Shown here: positions 18,297 to 26,437 of the stretch, one piece after another
How positions within the stretch are numbered: the first letter of the stretch is position 1
Layout of the letters: each line of letters opens with the position of its first letter
From: CBDDHT01 sp965228615
GTDB lineage: Bacteria > Pseudomonadota > Alphaproteobacteria > Rhizobiales > Methyloligellaceae
NCBI GenBank assembly: GCA_965228615.1
Contig: CBDDHT010000004.1
Coordinates: 558,001-622,000 of the forward strand
Length of the DNA stretch: 64,000 bases
Direction of reading: 5' to 3'
The notes under the pieces: model-generated
The model's input: the letters and a program-made list of their open reading frames with translations, nothing else
Database searches by the model: none
What the model was told of the DNA's origin: nothing
Program-made: the position numbers and the translations under genes

Positions 18297-19313
18297 CTAC
18301 GGGAGGAACCCTGTGTCGACAATGGTAGCCGGATCGACCTTCAAATCGAGCTTCTGTGCTTTTGCCGCGGTTGCATATGTGAATTTCAAACGCTCGGCAT
18401 CGAATTTGCCCAGCCCCGTTTTCGCCGAATGGTCGGAGAAGACAAATCCCAGCATGGCTTTCAGAGAGCCCATGCAGTCATCGAGGACCACTTCGGGAAC
18501 TTTCTTGACGTGCAGCTTGCACGCCTCTTCCTGATTGTCCTTGGCCCAATTCAACGAACGCTGCAGACCTTTGAGAAACTTCTTCACTGTTTCAGGGCGT
18601 TCCTTGATGGTCTTTTCGGTCGTGATGATGGATGCCGCATAGATCGCAAATCCCGTTTTCACAAAGGGCAATACCGTGATCTCCTGACCGTGCTTTTTCG
18701 CGGCTTTGTTCTGATAGTAGTGATGGATCGAATAGAACGGCGCGGCGTCGATCCTCTTCGCGATCAGAAGTGCAGCCATTGCGGATGCATCCGAGTTCAC
18801 CCAGGTTACGGCATTCGGATCGAGACCGACGCGCTGCGCGACAGCCGGGAAGTGAAGCTTGTGGCTGTTGCCCGGCGTGATACCGATCTTCTTGCCGGAA
18901 AGATCCTTGAAGTCGGCAATGCCGGAACTCTTCAGGACAAAAAGCGAGTGCGGTGAGTGCGTATAGAGCGCACTGATCAGTTTGAGCGGGGCTTTGCCGC
19001 GGAGCCGCGCAGCAAACACAGCCGCAATGTCGGCAATGCCGAAATCGGCAGCATTGGCCGCGACTTTCGAGGCCGTATCGCCGGACCCATAACCGCGGCT
19101 GATCTTGATATTCAGACCTTCATCTTTCCAGAAGCCCTTTGACCATCCGGCATAATAGGCTGCCATCTCACCCGACGGGATCCAGTCGAGGAGGAATTGA
19201 ATGTCTTCCTCTGCTGCTGCAGGTTTTACGTTACCGACGATCGCCGCCGAAACCGCGATCACGCCGACCGAGAGAAATCGTCCGAGTTGGCGAGAGCATT
19301 CTTGCATGCGCAT
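18297..19313 (-). CDS. ABC transporter periplasmic binding protein (NMT1/ThiY/SsuA-like)
   Basis: Exported 338-residue solute-binding protein with a signal peptide (hydrophobic 13-26, cleavage after PAAA at about 34). The mature start FLLDWIPSGEMAAYYAGWSK is typical of NMT1/ThiY-like proteins, which bind pyrimidines, thiamine precursors, sulfonates or nitrate. It is the first gene of a leftward operon: binding protein, ATPase, permease, amidohydrolase, hydantoinase. A pyrimidine- or hydantoin-like ligand is a reasonable inference from the enzymes encoded with it. Confidence 0.92.
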   Translation of the reverse strand: MRMQECSRQLGRFLSVGVIAVSAAIVGNVKPAAAEEDIQFLLDWIPSGEMAAYYAGWSKGFWKDEGLNIKISRGYGSGDTASKVAANAADFGIADIAAVFAARLRGKAPLKLISALYTHSPHSLFVLKSSGIADFKDLSGKKIGITPGNSHKLHFPAVAQRVGLDPNAVTWVNSDASAMAALLIAKRIDAAPFYSIHHYYQNKAAKKHGQEITVLPFVKTGFAIYAASIITTEKTIKERPETVKKFLKGLQRSLNWAKDNQEEACKLHVKKVPEVVLDDCMGSLKAMLGFVFSDHSAKTGLGKFDAERLKFTYATAAKAQKLDLKVDPATIVDTGFLP

Positions 19314-19769
19314 GGTGTCTACTCCGGTTCAATCGAGCACTGTTGTCCGCCAGATGCGAGGAACGCAGAAAGACCGAATCTCAGCCAGATGAAGTCTCTT
19401 ACCTGCTGCAGTCCGCCTCACCCCTTCCTCCGACGCTCTCAGGATGCAATTGGCCGGCAATAAAGTCGAATTAGATATTCAGACTTCGGAATAAACAGAA
19501 GTTATAGGAATAGCGCTGCAATTTTTGGCAGAACTGCCGGAAAATGAGGCTGGGGTGCATGGTCCGGAAGCCTGCTCACAAGTTTGTTCAAGACCTGCTT
19601 GAATCCTGCCCGCTCCTAACCTCGTCATTGCCGTGCTTGACACGGCAATCCATGCGATCTGTCGTGAGCTGATATCGGTGCAGGTCAATTGAGATGCCCG
19701 CCCGCGGCACCACGAAATGGATTCCCGTGTCAAGCACGGGAATGACGATGGATAGGGTGTTGGCGGTCT
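19314..19769. other. Gene-free gap with inverted repeat pair
   Basis: 456 bases between the divergently placed ends of the binding-protein operon (its start) and the LysR gene (its stop). No convincing open frame is present. It should contain the promoter of the transporter operon on the right side of 19313. It also holds a 31-base repeat in inverted orientation (19623-19653 and 19717-19747) and a small palindrome TTCAAG-N5-CTTGAA (19587-19603). Confidence 0.7.
19623..19747. repeat. Inverted pair of 31-base hairpin-forming repeats
   Basis: The left unit (19623-19653) contains ATTGCCGTG-CTTGA-CACGGCAAT. The right unit (19717-19747), read on the other strand, is the same except for one stem pair changed from G-C to C-G: ATTCCCGTG-CTTGA-CACGGGAAT. 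Both units end in the same CGTCATT...ATCCAT tags. Such short repeats in inverted pairs are widespread in alphaproteobacterial intergenic DNA; the unit of about 125 bases looks like a small non-autonomous element. Confidence 0.8.
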
Positions 19770-20681
19770 CTAGTCGGCAGCAACCGATTGCGATGGCGCG
19801 AGCGTACCGGACGGCCACAGATAGCTTTCGAGAAACAACGTCGCCAAGCGCGAGAGCGGACGAAGTCGCGAATACGATAGCGACACGGCGACATGCTGGC
19901 TTGATTTGAAGGGCTTCACGATGATGTTCTTAAAACTCTGCTCGCTAACGGTGAACTCATCGACGATGGCCACTCCTGCCCCGGCATCGACAAGGGTGCA
20001 GGCGGTAAAGCAGAAGCGAACATTCATATTGATCTGCTGGTGTTCGCCAGCCTCGCGGAAGGACTCATCGACGATCAAACCGATGGGCGACGCGCGTGGA
20101 TAGGAAATCAGATGCTCTGCCCGAAGATCACGCGGCCGCACGACGCCCTTGCCTTGAAGAGGATGCCCCTTGGGAAGGACACAGACCAGTTTGCCTTTGC
20201 GAACCAGGTTGGTCTGCAGTGCAGGATGATCGATCGGAGTGATCGTCAAACCGAAGTCCGCCTGATCCCCGATCAGAAGTTCGATCACATGTTCATGAGG
20301 CGGCGTATCGAAACCGACTTTGACGGCGGGACGATCCTTCACGAAAGCCGCAACGGCCCTGGGCACGACGGTTTGCCCGATACTCGGACTCGCAACGAAC
20401 TTGAGTGTACCGGCAAGCGTATCGCGCAAATCCTCGGCGAGACTGCGCAGTCCATCGAAATGCGCAAAGACCGTATCGGAGTTCGCATACAACGTTTCGG
20501 CCTCGGGCGTCGGGCGCAACCGTCCGCTCTTGCGTTCGAAGAGAGGAAAGCCAAGCTGGTCCTCGAACTGCCGGATCATATTGCTCACCGCCGGCTGCGA
20601 GATCAGCAGCAAATGAGCGGCGTTCTTCGTCGAGCCACCCTGCATTACGGCACGAAAGATTTCCAATTGTCTGAGGTTCAT
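19770..20681 (-). CDS. LysR-family transcriptional regulator
   Basis: DNA-binding regulator of 303 residues. Helix-turn-helix at about 3-60 (MNLRQLEIFRAVMQGGSTKN, then LLISQPAVSNMIRQFE), effector domain from about 90 to the end. The frame opens at 20699, but the ATG at 20681 gives the canonical MNLRQLEIF start. It is divergent from the N-carbamoyl-D-amino acid hydrolase gene across 136 bases, the usual arrangement for a LysR regulator and its target. Control of the hydantoin cluster is therefore likely but inferred. Confidence 0.92.
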   Translation of the reverse strand: MNLRQLEIFRAVMQGGSTKNAAHLLLISQPAVSNMIRQFEDQLGFPLFERKSGRLRPTPEAETLYANSDTVFAHFDGLRSLAEDLRDTLAGTLKFVASPSIGQTVVPRAVAAFVKDRPAVKVGFDTPPHEHVIELLIGDQADFGLTITPIDHPALQTNLVRKGKLVCVLPKGHPLQGKGVVRPRDLRAEHLISYPRASPIGLIVDESFREAGEHQQINMNVRFCFTACTLVDAGAGVAIVDEFTVSEQSFKNIIVKPFKSSQHVAVSLSYSRLRPLSRLATLFLESYLWPSGTLAPSQSVAAD

Positions 20682-20702
20682 GAGGTATAAGCCACACAAA
20701 TA

Positions 20703-20717
20703 ATTACAGCCGAAAAT
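20703..20717. promoter_or_regulatory. Candidate LysR-binding site
   Basis: ATTACAGCCGAAAAT fits the T-N11-A pattern of LysR sites (ATT-N9-AAT). It lies in the 136-base divergent region between the regulator and the carbamoylase gene, in a locally A/T-rich stretch. One such match is expected to occur by chance fairly often, so it is only a candidate. Confidence 0.3.
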
Positions 20718-20817
20718 TTAATTCGACATTGTAGATGGCTTTCGCTTGAGTCAAAAAGACCCTGCGTGGGCAATGGACGCATTCGGTATCAGCAACGGTT
20801 CGTGGAGACGGCAGGCT

Positions 20818-21756
20818 ATGGCCAGAATCATTCGTGTGGGCGGGGCTCAGCTCGGACCGATACAGCGGTCCGAAAGCCGAAAAGTCGCGGTTGATCGAAT
20901 GATCGCACTCCTCGACCAGGCAAAAGAGCAAGGTTGCCAACTCATTGCCTATCCCGAACTCGCCCTGACGACGTTCTTTCCGCGCTGGGACATGGATGAC
21001 CCTCAGGAGATCGACAGCTTTTTCGAGACCGAGATGCCGAACGAAGCGACCAAACCCCTGTTTGATCGCGCGAAAGACTATGGGATGGCGATGTCGTTCG
21101 GCTATGCAGAGATCGAAGACCCGGGCGGCGCGCGCCGATACTTCAATACCTCGATCCTTGTCGACAAGGACGGGCAGATTGTCGGCAAGTACCGCAAGAC
21201 CCACCTCCCCGGCCACGGCGAGTACGATCCGGAACGCGCCTTCCAGCATCTGGAGAAGAAATATTTCGCCGTTGGCGACACCGGGTTTCAGGTCTGGCGC
21301 TTTATGGACGGCATTTTCGGCATGTGTATCTGTAACGATCGGCGGTGGCCCGAAACCTACCGCGTCATGGGACTGCAAGGCGTGGAAATGGTGCTGCTCG
21401 GATTCAACACGCCCACGGCCAACTCGCAGCGGGCTGGTGAACCGGAGGATCTTAGAACATTCCACAACGATCTTTCTGTACAGGCCGGCGCCTATCAGAA
21501 CGGCACATGGGTCGTCTCAATTGCAAAGGCAGGCGTCGAAGACGGTCACGAACTTCTCGGCGGCTCGACCATCGTCCATCCATCGGGGCAGATCGTGGCC
21601 CGCACCGAGACACTGGGCGACGAATTGATCGTCGCCGATTGCGATCTGGATGAATGCACATTCTTTAAAGAGACTATCTTCGATTTCGCGCGCCATCGCC
21701 GTATCGAGCATTATGGCTTGATCACGGAACGAACCGGCGCCGTTCTTCCGGACTAG
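20818..21756 (+). CDS. N-carbamoyl-D-amino acid hydrolase
   Basis: Nitrilase-superfamily enzyme that splits N-carbamoyl-D-amino acids to D-amino acid, CO2 and ammonia. With the ATG at 20818 the 312-residue protein places the triad at Glu47 (YPELALTTFFPRW), Lys127 (GKYRKTHLPGH) and Cys172 (MCICNDRRWPE). These are the positions I recall for Agrobacterium carbamoylase, which supports both start and identity. Further close motifs are MQAGSYQNG-like VQAGAYQNGTWV and the C-terminal EHYGLI. Usual length is 304-ish. It is followed after 3 bases by the racemase gene. Confidence 0.93.
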   Translation: MARIIRVGGAQLGPIQRSESRKVAVDRMIALLDQAKEQGCQLIAYPELALTTFFPRWDMDDPQEIDSFFETEMPNEATKPLFDRAKDYGMAMSFGYAEIEDPGGARRYFNTSILVDKDGQIVGKYRKTHLPGHGEYDPERAFQHLEKKYFAVGDTGFQVWRFMDGIFGMCICNDRRWPETYRVMGLQGVEMVLLGFNTPTANSQRAGEPEDLRTFHNDLSVQAGAYQNGTWVVSIAKAGVEDGHELLGGSTIVHPSGQIVARTETLGDELIVADCDLDECTFFKETIFDFARHRRIEHYGLITERTGAVLPD

Positions 21757-21759
21757 GTC

Positions 21760-22434
21760 ATGGACATGCCGTCTCGAGTTCTCGTCATCAATCCCAACAG
21801 CAATGAAGAAGTGACCCGGTCGATCGACAAGGCACTTGAGCCACTTCGCACGACGGATGCGCCCCCAATCGATTGCATCACTTTGGCCGACGGTCCTTAC
21901 GGCATTGAGAGCCAACGCGATTCCGATGCCGCCGCCCATTGCGTCGCCGCTGCGATTACGTCGCGGGAGTCGGATGCCGACGCTTTTGTCATTGCATGCT
22001 ACTCGGACCCTGGCCTGCAGGCGGCACGTGGCATTACGCAAAAGCCAGTGTTCGGAATCGCCGAAACGGGATTGGCGACAGCGATCATGCTTGGGGGCCG
22101 CGTGGGCGTCATTTCGATCCTTGCCGACGCGGTCGAGCGGCATTGGGCCTATGCTGAGTCCCTCGGACTACGTGACAGGATCGTCGCCGATCTCCCGGTC
22201 AATCTAACTGTTGCAGAGCTTGCCAACGAAGAGACCGTCGCCGTTCAGATGCTCAACGTCGGCCGCCGCCTTCGGGACGAGCATGATGCCAATATCATCC
22301 TGCTGGGTTGTGCCGGCATGGCGCGATATCGGCTTCAGATGGAAGAACAACTTCAGGTTCCGGTCATCGATCCGACTCAGGCAGCAGCAGCAGCGGCGAT
22401 CAGTTCGCTGCGATTGGGATATTCAGGCGTCTAA
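21760..22434 (+). CDS. Hydantoin / Asp-Glu family racemase
   Basis: Racemase of 224 residues that interconverts enantiomers at an acidic carbon without cofactor. Two catalytic cysteines are present: Cys80 (VIACYSDPG) and Cys184 (LLGCAGMARYR), with the family's N-terminal VLVINPNSNEEVT. In hydantoin users it racemises 5-substituted hydantoins so that a D-specific hydantoinase can use both forms. It starts 3 bases after the carbamoylase stop, probably in the same transcript. The second ATG at 21766 is an alternative start. Allantoin-type racemase is a less likely alternative. Confidence 0.9.
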   Translation: MDMPSRVLVINPNSNEEVTRSIDKALEPLRTTDAPPIDCITLADGPYGIESQRDSDAAAHCVAAAITSRESDADAFVIACYSDPGLQAARGITQKPVFGIAETGLATAIMLGGRVGVISILADAVERHWAYAESLGLRDRIVADLPVNLTVAELANEETVAVQMLNVGRRLRDEHDANIILLGCAGMARYRLQMEEQLQVPVIDPTQAAAAAAISSLRLGYSGV

Positions 22435-22439
22435 GTAGC

Positions 22440-22538
22440 AGTCCTGAAGCCGACCCGCTCCCCGGCCCAACCACCCCGAGGGTACCCTTGTTGGGTGGTT
22501 GGGCCGGGGAGCGGGCCGGCTTGGTCCAAAACAGACTC
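22440..22538 (-). repeat. Dispersed palindromic repeat, copy 2
   Basis: A 28-base arm (22449-22476) pairs with 22493-22520 with one mismatch, around a 16-base loop holding GGGTACCC. The inner CCGGCCCAACCACCC arm is identical to copy 1 (5894-5967), while the outer arm bases differ but still pair. Flanking tags, read on the minus strand, are GAGTCTGTTTTG (22538-22527) and GGCTTCAGGACT (22451-22440), matching copy 1 with one difference. The repeat fills the space between the convergent racemase and DUF2189 stop codons. Confidence 0.85.
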
Positions 22539-23314
22539 TAAGACACCATCTCCGCCGGCGCGACAGCACGGCGATACAGGTGCCAGGTTGCGTGGCCGAC
22601 GATCGGCAGCACGACGATCAATCCGACAAACACCGAGAGCAGCGCAAGCCCGGTCAGAACGGCGATCGTAATGCACCAGATGATCATCGTCAGCGGATTC
22701 GCGAGGACGAGACGCACGCTTGTCACCATGGCAGTGACAAAATCGATATCCCTGTCGTAGAGCATCGGAAAAGAAACGGCAGATATCGAAAAAACAATCA
22801 TGGCAATCACGGCACCGGCAAAATTTCCGACAAGCAGGAACATGATCCCCGATGACGTCCCGAACAGGACATTCATGAATCCGTGCTCGAGGGCATTGAA
22901 GCCGATAAAGACCATGAACAGCATGGCCGCCATGTCGACCCATATGAAAAATGCAAACCCGGTTACGAGCGCCATCCAGCGAAGATCGCGTTGTGTCGAT
23001 CGGCGAACAGCGGCCCAGAGTGACGACCACGACAAAGGTTCTCCGGACTCGATTTGCTCGCTCACGGCATAGAAGCCAACGGCTGCGAAGGGAGCGATCA
23101 AAGCGAAACCCATCGCAAGCGGATAGGAGAGATAGGGAAGATTGAGCTGCCAGAGCATGATCAGCAGAATCCAGCCGGCTGCTGCAAACAACCCACCAAT
23201 AACCAGCCCGTAGAAAGGTGCTGCCCGCAAATCCCTTATGCCGGCTGCCATGACATCGACCAGGTCACTGATCGACAGCTGACTCACGCTCGGCCATTGG
23301 TCCTGTTGCGCCAC
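22538..23314 (-). CDS. DUF2189 family multi-pass membrane protein
   Basis: Inner-membrane protein of 258 residues with about six hydrophobic segments, including FYGLVIGGLFAAAGWILLIM and MGFALIAPFAAVGFYAVSEQ, matching the DUF2189 family found in alphaproteobacteria. Function is unknown. I chose the GTG at 23314 because GGAGG sits five bases upstream; the ATG at 23401 would add a basic, non-conserved stretch. The stop codon abuts the palindromic repeat. It is not obviously linked to the hydantoin genes. Confidence 0.82.
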   Translation of the reverse strand: MAQQDQWPSVSQLSISDLVDVMAAGIRDLRAAPFYGLVIGGLFAAAGWILLIMLWQLNLPYLSYPLAMGFALIAPFAAVGFYAVSEQIESGEPLSWSSLWAAVRRSTQRDLRWMALVTGFAFFIWVDMAAMLFMVFIGFNALEHGFMNVLFGTSSGIMFLLVGNFAGAVIAMIVFSISAVSFPMLYDRDIDFVTAMVTSVRLVLANPLTMIIWCITIAVLTGLALLSVFVGLIVVLPIVGHATWHLYRRAVAPAEMVS

Positions 23315-23409
23315 ATTCGCCTCCCTGCTCTTCGGTACCACGGCAATGACGATAGACCGCAATACAGGATGCGACCATGCCGCTCTTCGTTCAAGCAGCA
23401 ATATGCATG

Positions 23410-24882
23410 TCAGGAACAGCGCGCACGGCCCTCAGCAACGACTGCCTCGACCAGAAGATCAAAATCGGCCCGGGTGCAGCGATGGTTTGTGATGTTCACG
23501 CGGATTGCCAGAACATCGTCAAGCTTCGTGGTTGATGGTGCGGCCACACCGGTGACCTGAAGCTCCATCACGATTTCGCCGTTCAGGTCATTGAGCTGCT
23601 GGGTGGTCAAAGACGGCTTAACAAACCGAAAACAGACAATGTTCAACGCCACAGGCGCCGAAAGCTCAAGATCGGGATGCTCCTCGACCAACTCGGCGAG
23701 ATAAGTTGCGTGCCGGCAATTGTCCTCAACCTTCTCCGCGATCCGTCTGATGCCGTGCTCCTTGAGGGCAAACCAGATCTTTAGGGCGCGGAACCCGCGA
23801 GAAAGTTCCGGTCCGTATTCGCAAAACCAGGGATTACCTGCTGCAAGGCCGCGAGGCGCAGCTGTCAGATACTCACGGCGCAATGTGAAGGCCTCCCGGT
23901 GAACTTCTTCGCTGCGGATGAGCACGCATCCAGCGTCGTACTGAACATGCATCCACTTGTGAAAATCAAATGCGAGAGAGTCTGCTTCTTCGATTCCCTT
24001 CAGCCTTGGGCGCAGTTCATCGCTCAAGGCCGGAATCGCGCCGAACGCGCCATCGACATGGAACCAGAGATCGAAATCGCGGCAGACATGTGCGATCGCT
24101 GCGAGATCATCGATCGAACCCGTGTTTACGGTTGCTGCCGAGCCCATGACACAGAACGGTGTCTTGCCGGCAGCCTGATCGACCGCGATCGCTTTCCGCA
24201 ACGCATCGATATTCATCGAATAGTCGGCATCGACAGGCACCGATCGCAGAGCATCCATACCGAGCCCCATGAGATCGAATGTTCTTGCCATGCAGCTATG
24301 GGCTTCGGCGGAGGCGTAGCCGACGAGTTTACCCTGGCTTGGCTGCACGCCGCGGCGGCGGACGTCATAGTCGACCTTTTTGTACCTGGCAGCCGTCAGT
24401 GCAATCATTGTCGCCATGGACGTGCCGCTGACGACCAGACCACTTGCCGTATCGGGAAAGCCGAACAGCTTGCGGCACCAGTCTATGACCTGCCTTTCGA
24501 CATAGATCGCTCCATGGTCGCGTCCGCCGAGGTTCGAGTTCATTGCCGCCGCCATGGATTCCGCAATGAGCCCACCCGGCGTCCCGGCCCCGTGGACCCA
24601 ACCAAAGAACCGTGGATGAGTGTTTCCGGTTGCATAAGGAAGCACCAGGTTCGTGAGATCGTCACAGACCTTCTCCGTCCCCTGCGCATCCATGGGCGGC
24701 GGTTCGGCCAAGGCGTCTTTCACACTGTCGGGAACCGGCGTCCAGACCTTGCGACTGGTGGCGCCCTGCATGTGATCCAGCGCGACATCCAGCATCCGGT
24801 GCGAAAGTTCCCTGAACTGCCCCCAATCATCAGGATCGAGTGATTTCTCGGAATCGTGGATGTCTTCCGATTTCAACGCCAT
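23410..24882 (-). CDS. Group II PLP-dependent amino acid decarboxylase
   Basis: Pyridoxal phosphate decarboxylase of 490 residues, aromatic-L-amino-acid/tyrosine/glutamate decarboxylase fold. Key residues are the Schiff-base lysine Lys309 (AFDFHKWMHVQYDAG), the stacking histidine His195 (SAEAHSC) and Asp277 (FHVDGAFGA). The start at 24882 has AAGGA upstream; an earlier in-frame ATG at 24939 adds 19 non-conserved residues. HPRFFGWVHGAGTPGG near residue 90 is typical of the aromatic decarboxylase subgroup. The substrate is not determinable here. A LysR gene follows upstream on the same strand, and the DUF2189 gene follows downstream. Confidence 0.9.
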   Translation of the reverse strand: MALKSEDIHDSEKSLDPDDWGQFRELSHRMLDVALDHMQGATSRKVWTPVPDSVKDALAEPPPMDAQGTEKVCDDLTNLVLPYATGNTHPRFFGWVHGAGTPGGLIAESMAAAMNSNLGGRDHGAIYVERQVIDWCRKLFGFPDTASGLVVSGTSMATMIALTAARYKKVDYDVRRRGVQPSQGKLVGYASAEAHSCMARTFDLMGLGMDALRSVPVDADYSMNIDALRKAIAVDQAAGKTPFCVMGSAATVNTGSIDDLAAIAHVCRDFDLWFHVDGAFGAIPALSDELRPRLKGIEEADSLAFDFHKWMHVQYDAGCVLIRSEEVHREAFTLRREYLTAAPRGLAAGNPWFCEYGPELSRGFRALKIWFALKEHGIRRIAEKVEDNCRHATYLAELVEEHPDLELSAPVALNIVCFRFVKPSLTTQQLNDLNGEIVMELQVTGVAAPSTTKLDDVLAIRVNITNHRCTRADFDLLVEAVVAEGRARCS

Positions 24883-25029
24883 CGAATTGTCCTTGGTTGA
24901 TATGGCCTGCAACGTCGCCGAAGCGCACTTCAGGCACACCCCGTCGCGCCGGCACAGTGACGCCAGGCAGAAGGTATGCCCAATGCCGACTGCTTATGCG
25001 CCATGCCAACGAAACATGACCTGCGGATT

Positions 25030-25953
25030 TCACGGCCTGTTGTCGTCGTCGTCGGTGAGAGCCAGGATACAGTCCCAGAACTGCGTAAGTTGCGGTCGCG
25101 CTCTTTCGGTCGATCGGTAGAGACGGATATCGAAGGTCATTTGCAGCTGCTTGCCACCGACGGGTATCAGTGTTTTGGAGGCGAGTTCGGAACGGATCGA
25201 GCTTTCGACAAGCCAGGCCACGCCATGACCGGCAAGCGCCAATGCCCTCAGCGATGCGCCCATGGGGTTTTCGCAGATCGTATTGAAGGACAAGGGTGGT
25301 GTCTGCTGAGAGATTATGAAGTTTTCGACACGCCCCCAGTAGCTGTATGCGCCATAGGAGAGTAACGGGATCGGGTCGGAACCTGGGCGATCCAAATCGA
25401 ACTTCGGCTGCTGCTTTTCATCGGCGAGCGAAACCGGCAACAGACTTTCGCTGGACAATTTGACCGAGGGGTAGATTTGCGGGTCCAGCAGAACGGGTAC
25501 GGACTCGTTGGCGTAGCACAGCAGGAAATCGCAATCTCCGTCCACCAGCGCCCGCACGCAGTCATGGAAGTTCCCAGGATCGATACGCGTGGCAATCGGA
25601 CCGATATGCGATTGAACCTCGTGGAGCCATTGGGCAAAGAAACTCAGTGTGATGCCGTGAAGAGCGGAAAAACTGATTGTGGACCGCGTGCGCCCCTGCT
25701 GACCGCGAAACTCGTCGCGGGCTTCATGCATGAGGATCAATGTCTGTTCCGCCGTGTCGCGAAAAGCGCGTCCTTCTCGCGTCAAAGTCGTTGGAAAAGT
25801 ACTTCTGTCGATGAGCGACGTGCCGAGCCAGCTCTCAAGCGCACGTATGCGTCGGCTGAAGGCCGGTTGCGTAATGTTCCGCTCTTCCGCCGACCGGGAA
25901 AAACTGTGCGTGTTGGCAAGACTGATAAAGTCTTCAAGCCATTTCAGTTCCAT
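25030..25953 (-). CDS. LysR-family transcriptional regulator
   Basis: Regulator of 307 residues with the helix-turn-helix at about 1-60 (MELKWLEDFISLANTHSFSR, then ITQPAFSRRIRALESWLG) and a LysR effector domain after about 90. The frame is open back to 26109, but the ATG at 25953 gives the family start. It is divergent from the symporter gene across a 484-base gap and lies upstream of the decarboxylase gene in the same direction. Either could be its target. It differs clearly from the LysR protein at 19770. Confidence 0.92.
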   Translation of the reverse strand: MELKWLEDFISLANTHSFSRSAEERNITQPAFSRRIRALESWLGTSLIDRSTFPTTLTREGRAFRDTAEQTLILMHEARDEFRGQQGRTRSTISFSALHGITLSFFAQWLHEVQSHIGPIATRIDPGNFHDCVRALVDGDCDFLLCYANESVPVLLDPQIYPSVKLSSESLLPVSLADEKQQPKFDLDRPGSDPIPLLSYGAYSYWGRVENFIISQQTPPLSFNTICENPMGASLRALALAGHGVAWLVESSIRSELASKTLIPVGGKQLQMTFDIRLYRSTERARPQLTQFWDCILALTDDDDNRP

Positions 25954-26437
25954 GCGCCGCGGTCCCAGATTGTCGCATGCCCTTGACCACCGCGCTGATG
26001 GCCCTATTTCGAAGGTTACGGCATTGCCATGGCTTCGGCCAAATCTTCCACCTAATCGCACGCAGATGCGCCTCATGCAGATCCAGTATAGGTCATACGG
26101 GATCGGCATTGGTCAGTCATAATACTGCCTGACAAACTCGGCCGCGGACCTGAGGTCCGGAGATCCGCTAGCAATTCGGCCAGCACGCATGATCGTGACC
26201 GACCGTCGACAGCGGACGGTGTGCCTGGAAGGCGCGGGTGGATGGTTTGTGAATCAGCTTAGCGTTGGAGCGTCGCATAACATCTTGATTGTCTTCCCCA
26301 GCGTCTAGTCGAGACCATTGTCTCGACCGTCGAAAACCGACGGCCATCGATGGCTGTTCGGATCTCAGAGCCAAGGACGCTTCTACGCAGTCGAAAGATT
26401 GCGCAGGGTTCAATTCATTCTGGGGAGGAAATCGACG
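25954..26437. other. Gene-free divergent regulatory gap
   Basis: 484 bases between the divergent LysR and symporter genes without a believable gene. Two perfect palindromes are present: CGGACC-N3-GGTCCG (26145-26159) and GTCGAGAC-N4-GTCTCGAC (26308-26327). The second lies 111 bases before the symporter start, a suitable place for an operator or leader hairpin. Confidence 0.6.
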
